A DNA stretch of 8,243 bases from an uncultured Bacteroidota bacterium (lineage in GTDB: Bacteria > Bacteroidota > Bacteroidia > Chitinophagales > Chitinophagaceae), in assembly GCA_946480675.1 (NCBI GenBank), contig CAMLKS010000091.1, forward strand, positions 1 through 8,243, read 5' to 3'. Position numbers and translations under genes: made by a program. The notes under the pieces are model-generated. The model was not told where the DNA came from and did no database searches. It saw only the letters and a program-made list of their open reading frames with translations. The stretch's first letter is position 1; every line of letters starts with the position of its first letter. Of this stretch, positions 6,555 to 8,243 are shown in pieces.

Positions 6555-8243
6555 ATGCAATTAAAAGGGTTGGTAAAATTTTTTACCGCAGCGCTAATCC
6601 TTATCTCTTTGTATCAGCTATCATTTACTTGGGTAGTACGCAATGTAGAGGTAAAGGCTCGTGAAAAAGCAACAAAGCAGGCAAAGCTTCAAAATCCCGC
6701 AGCTACCGGCGAAGAACTGGAGAAACTGGTAGAAACACGCTATGAAAGCATTACAGATAGCCTTCAGGGTGAAACTGTTATGAGCATCCCACTGCTGAAA
6801 AAGTACACTTTCCAGGAAGCCAAAGAGCAAGAGCTGAACCTGGGTCTTGACCTTCAAGGTGGTATGAACGTAACACTGGAGGTGAGCCTTGATGAGCTGG
6901 TTCGTTCTATGTCGAACAATCCGAAAGATGCAGCTTTGAACAAAGCCATAGCAGATGCCGATAAAGCTAAAGCTAATAGCCAGGCAAACTTCGTTACCCT
7001 GTTTGGTGAAGCATATACTAAGGCTAACCCAGGTGCAAAACTTGCATATCTGTTTACCAAGCCATCTGAAAAGGAAATAACGCTGCAGTCGACCAATGAC
7101 CAGGTATTGGCTAAAATAAATAAGGAAGCAAAAGACGCTATCAAACGTACGTACAATGTATTACTTACACGTATAGACAAGTTTGGTGTGGCTTCTCCTA
7201 ATATCAACCTGGATGATAATAAAGGTATCATCACTGTAGAGCTAGCCGGTGTGCGAGACCCAGAGCGTGTTCGGGCTTACCTGCAATCGACAGCTAAACT
7301 GCAGTTCTTTGAGATGTATAGCAATAACGAGATCATTAACGCTATACAGCCTGCAAATGACGCACTGGCATCTTATCTGGCAGGTGAAAAAGAAGATACA
7401 ACAACTAAAGTTACTGATAGTGCAAGTGTGGCTACCGCTGCAGTTGCTGATACGAATACTACTGCTAAAGCAGCAGGTGAAGATACCGCCAGCCTTTCTT
7501 CTTTACTGGCTGGTAAAGAAGGTACTGCTACCGGAACCGATTCTGCTTCTAAAGCTGCGAAAGATGCACAAAAGAAAAACCCACTGTTTGCTGTTTGGTA
7601 TCCTAACATTACACAACAGGGAAATATCAACCAAGGCCCTGTAGTTGGTTTGGTAGCAAAGAAAGATACAGCTAAACTGAACCATTACCTGAGTTTGGAT
7701 GTTGTACGCAATAAATTCCCCAACAACGTAAAATTCATCTACGGTGCAGAGGATAAAAAAGATGCGCGCAACGCTAATGCACCTTTGATGCTATATGCTA
7801 TCAAAACTGCACCGGGTGGTGAAAACGAGGCGAAACTGGAAGGTGACCACGTAACGGATGCCCGCATGGATTACAACCCACTGAATGGTAAACCAGAGGT
7901 GGCCATGAGCATGGATGTAACAGGTGCACGCATCTGGAAAAAAATGACAGGTGAAAATGCTGGCCGCTATGTAGCGGTGGTACTGGATGATAAAGTTTAT
8001 TCTGCCCCATTGGTAAATGGTGAAATACCTAACGGTAACACTTCCATCAGCGGTAACTTTACTGTAGAAGATGCAACTGACCTGGCCAACATCCTGAAAT
8101 CAGGTAAATTGCCGGCACCTGCACGCATCGTTCAGGAGCAAGTGGTAGGCCCTACACTGGGTGCTGAGTCTATTGCTGCAGGTATGAATTCTCTGATCAT
8201 TTCATTCCTGGTAATATTTGTATTGATGCTGGTTTACTACAAT
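6555..8243 (+). CDS. secDF: Protein translocase subunit SecD, N-terminal part of a probable SecDF fusion (3' end missing)
   Basis: 563 codons are open to the right edge with no stop. SecD/SecDF sits in the inner membrane and uses the proton gradient to help pull Sec substrates into the periplasm. Membrane span 1 is at about 5-28. The periplasmic part has the D1 signature LNLGLDLQGG (94-103), RIDKFGVASPNI (206-217) and the P1 C-terminal block running through VVLDDKVYSAP (475-485), ISGNFTVEDATDLANILKSG (498-517) and GPTLGAESI (532-540). The second span begins near 543 and is cut at residue 563. Residues 277-341 are a low-complexity Ala/Thr/Ser/Asp/Lys insertion, as I recall from Bacteroidota SecDF proteins. 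Most members of the phylum have SecD fused to SecF in one chain of about 1000 residues, so the fusion is inferred; only SecD is visible here. ATG 6555 starts a basic N-terminus directly before span 1, and 218 bases separate it from the divergent protease gene. Confidence 0.92.
   Translation, partial: MQLKGLVKFFTAALILISLYQLSFTWVVRNVEVKAREKATKQAKLQNPAATGEELEKLVETRYESITDSLQGETVMSIPLLKKYTFQEAKEQELNLGLDLQGGMNVTLEVSLDELVRSMSNNPKDAALNKAIADADKAKANSQANFVTLFGEAYTKANPGAKLAYLFTKPSEKEITLQSTNDQVLAKINKEAKDAIKRTYNVLLTRIDKFGVASPNINLDDNKGIITVELAGVRDPERVRAYLQSTAKLQFFEMYSNNEIINAIQPANDALASYLAGEKEDTTTKVTDSASVATAAVADTNTTAKAAGEDTASLSSLLAGKEGTATGTDSASKAAKDAQKKNPLFAVWYPNITQQGNINQGPVVGLVAKKDTAKLNHYLSLDVVRNKFPNNVKFIYGAEDKKDARNANAPLMLYAIKTAPGGENEAKLEGDHVTDARMDYNPLNGKPEVAMSMDVTGARIWKKMTGENAGRYVAVVLDDKVYSAPLVNGEIPNGNTSISGNFTVEDATDLANILKSGKLPAPARIVQEQVVGPTLGAESIAAGMNSLIISFLVIFVLMLVYYN

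Noticed and set aside
7249..7644. Open frames overlapping the secD low-complexity region on both strands
   Set aside because: They are shadows of the Ala/Thr-rich insertion, where biased codons remove stops in other frames; SecD motifs lie on both sides in one unbroken frame.

Overview
The window looks like ordinary chromosomal DNA from a member of the Bacteroidota, most likely near the Chitinophagaceae/Chitinophagales; this is inferred from gene content, not from a marker gene. The clues are a secreted protease ending in a type IX secretion (T9SS) sorting domain, a SecD of the Bacteroidota type with a long Ala/Thr/Ser/Asp-rich insertion, promoter-like TAnnTTTG boxes upstream of several genes, and little use of Shine-Dalgarno sites.

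Layout from left to right. The first 127 bases hold the N-terminus of a PaaZ-like phenylacetate-degradation enzyme on the minus strand, leaving the window at its left edge. A 61-base divergent gap separates it from an exported protein of unknown function (189-1232, plus). A 78-base gap leads to a multi-pass membrane glycosyltransferase of the GT39/PMT_2 type (1311-2795, plus). A strong bidirectional terminator built on a perfect 18-bp palindrome then separates it from the converging 3.5-kb protease gene (2872-6336, minus). The protease is a modular secreted zinc enzyme: signal peptide, M43 (pappalysin/cytophagalysin) catalytic domain, GEVED domain, five tandem Ig-like repeats with a regular cysteine pair, one further Ig-like module and a T9SS C-terminal signal. 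A 218-base AT-rich divergent region follows, with a clear promoter for the last gene, the SecD half of a probable SecDF fusion (6555 to the right edge, plus).

The genes do not form one pathway. PaaZ is catabolic, the GT39 protein is an envelope glycosyltransferase, the protease is a Sec-then-T9SS exported enzyme, and SecDF assists Sec export in general. A link between GT39 and the protease through glycosylation of exported material is possible but is only inference from adjacency. I see no RNA gene, CRISPR array, insertion sequence, phage gene or defence island. No stretch above 300 bases lacks a gene. I found no convincing undescribed system; the points most worth a second look are the domain architecture of the protease, the unrecognised exported protein and the promoter layout.
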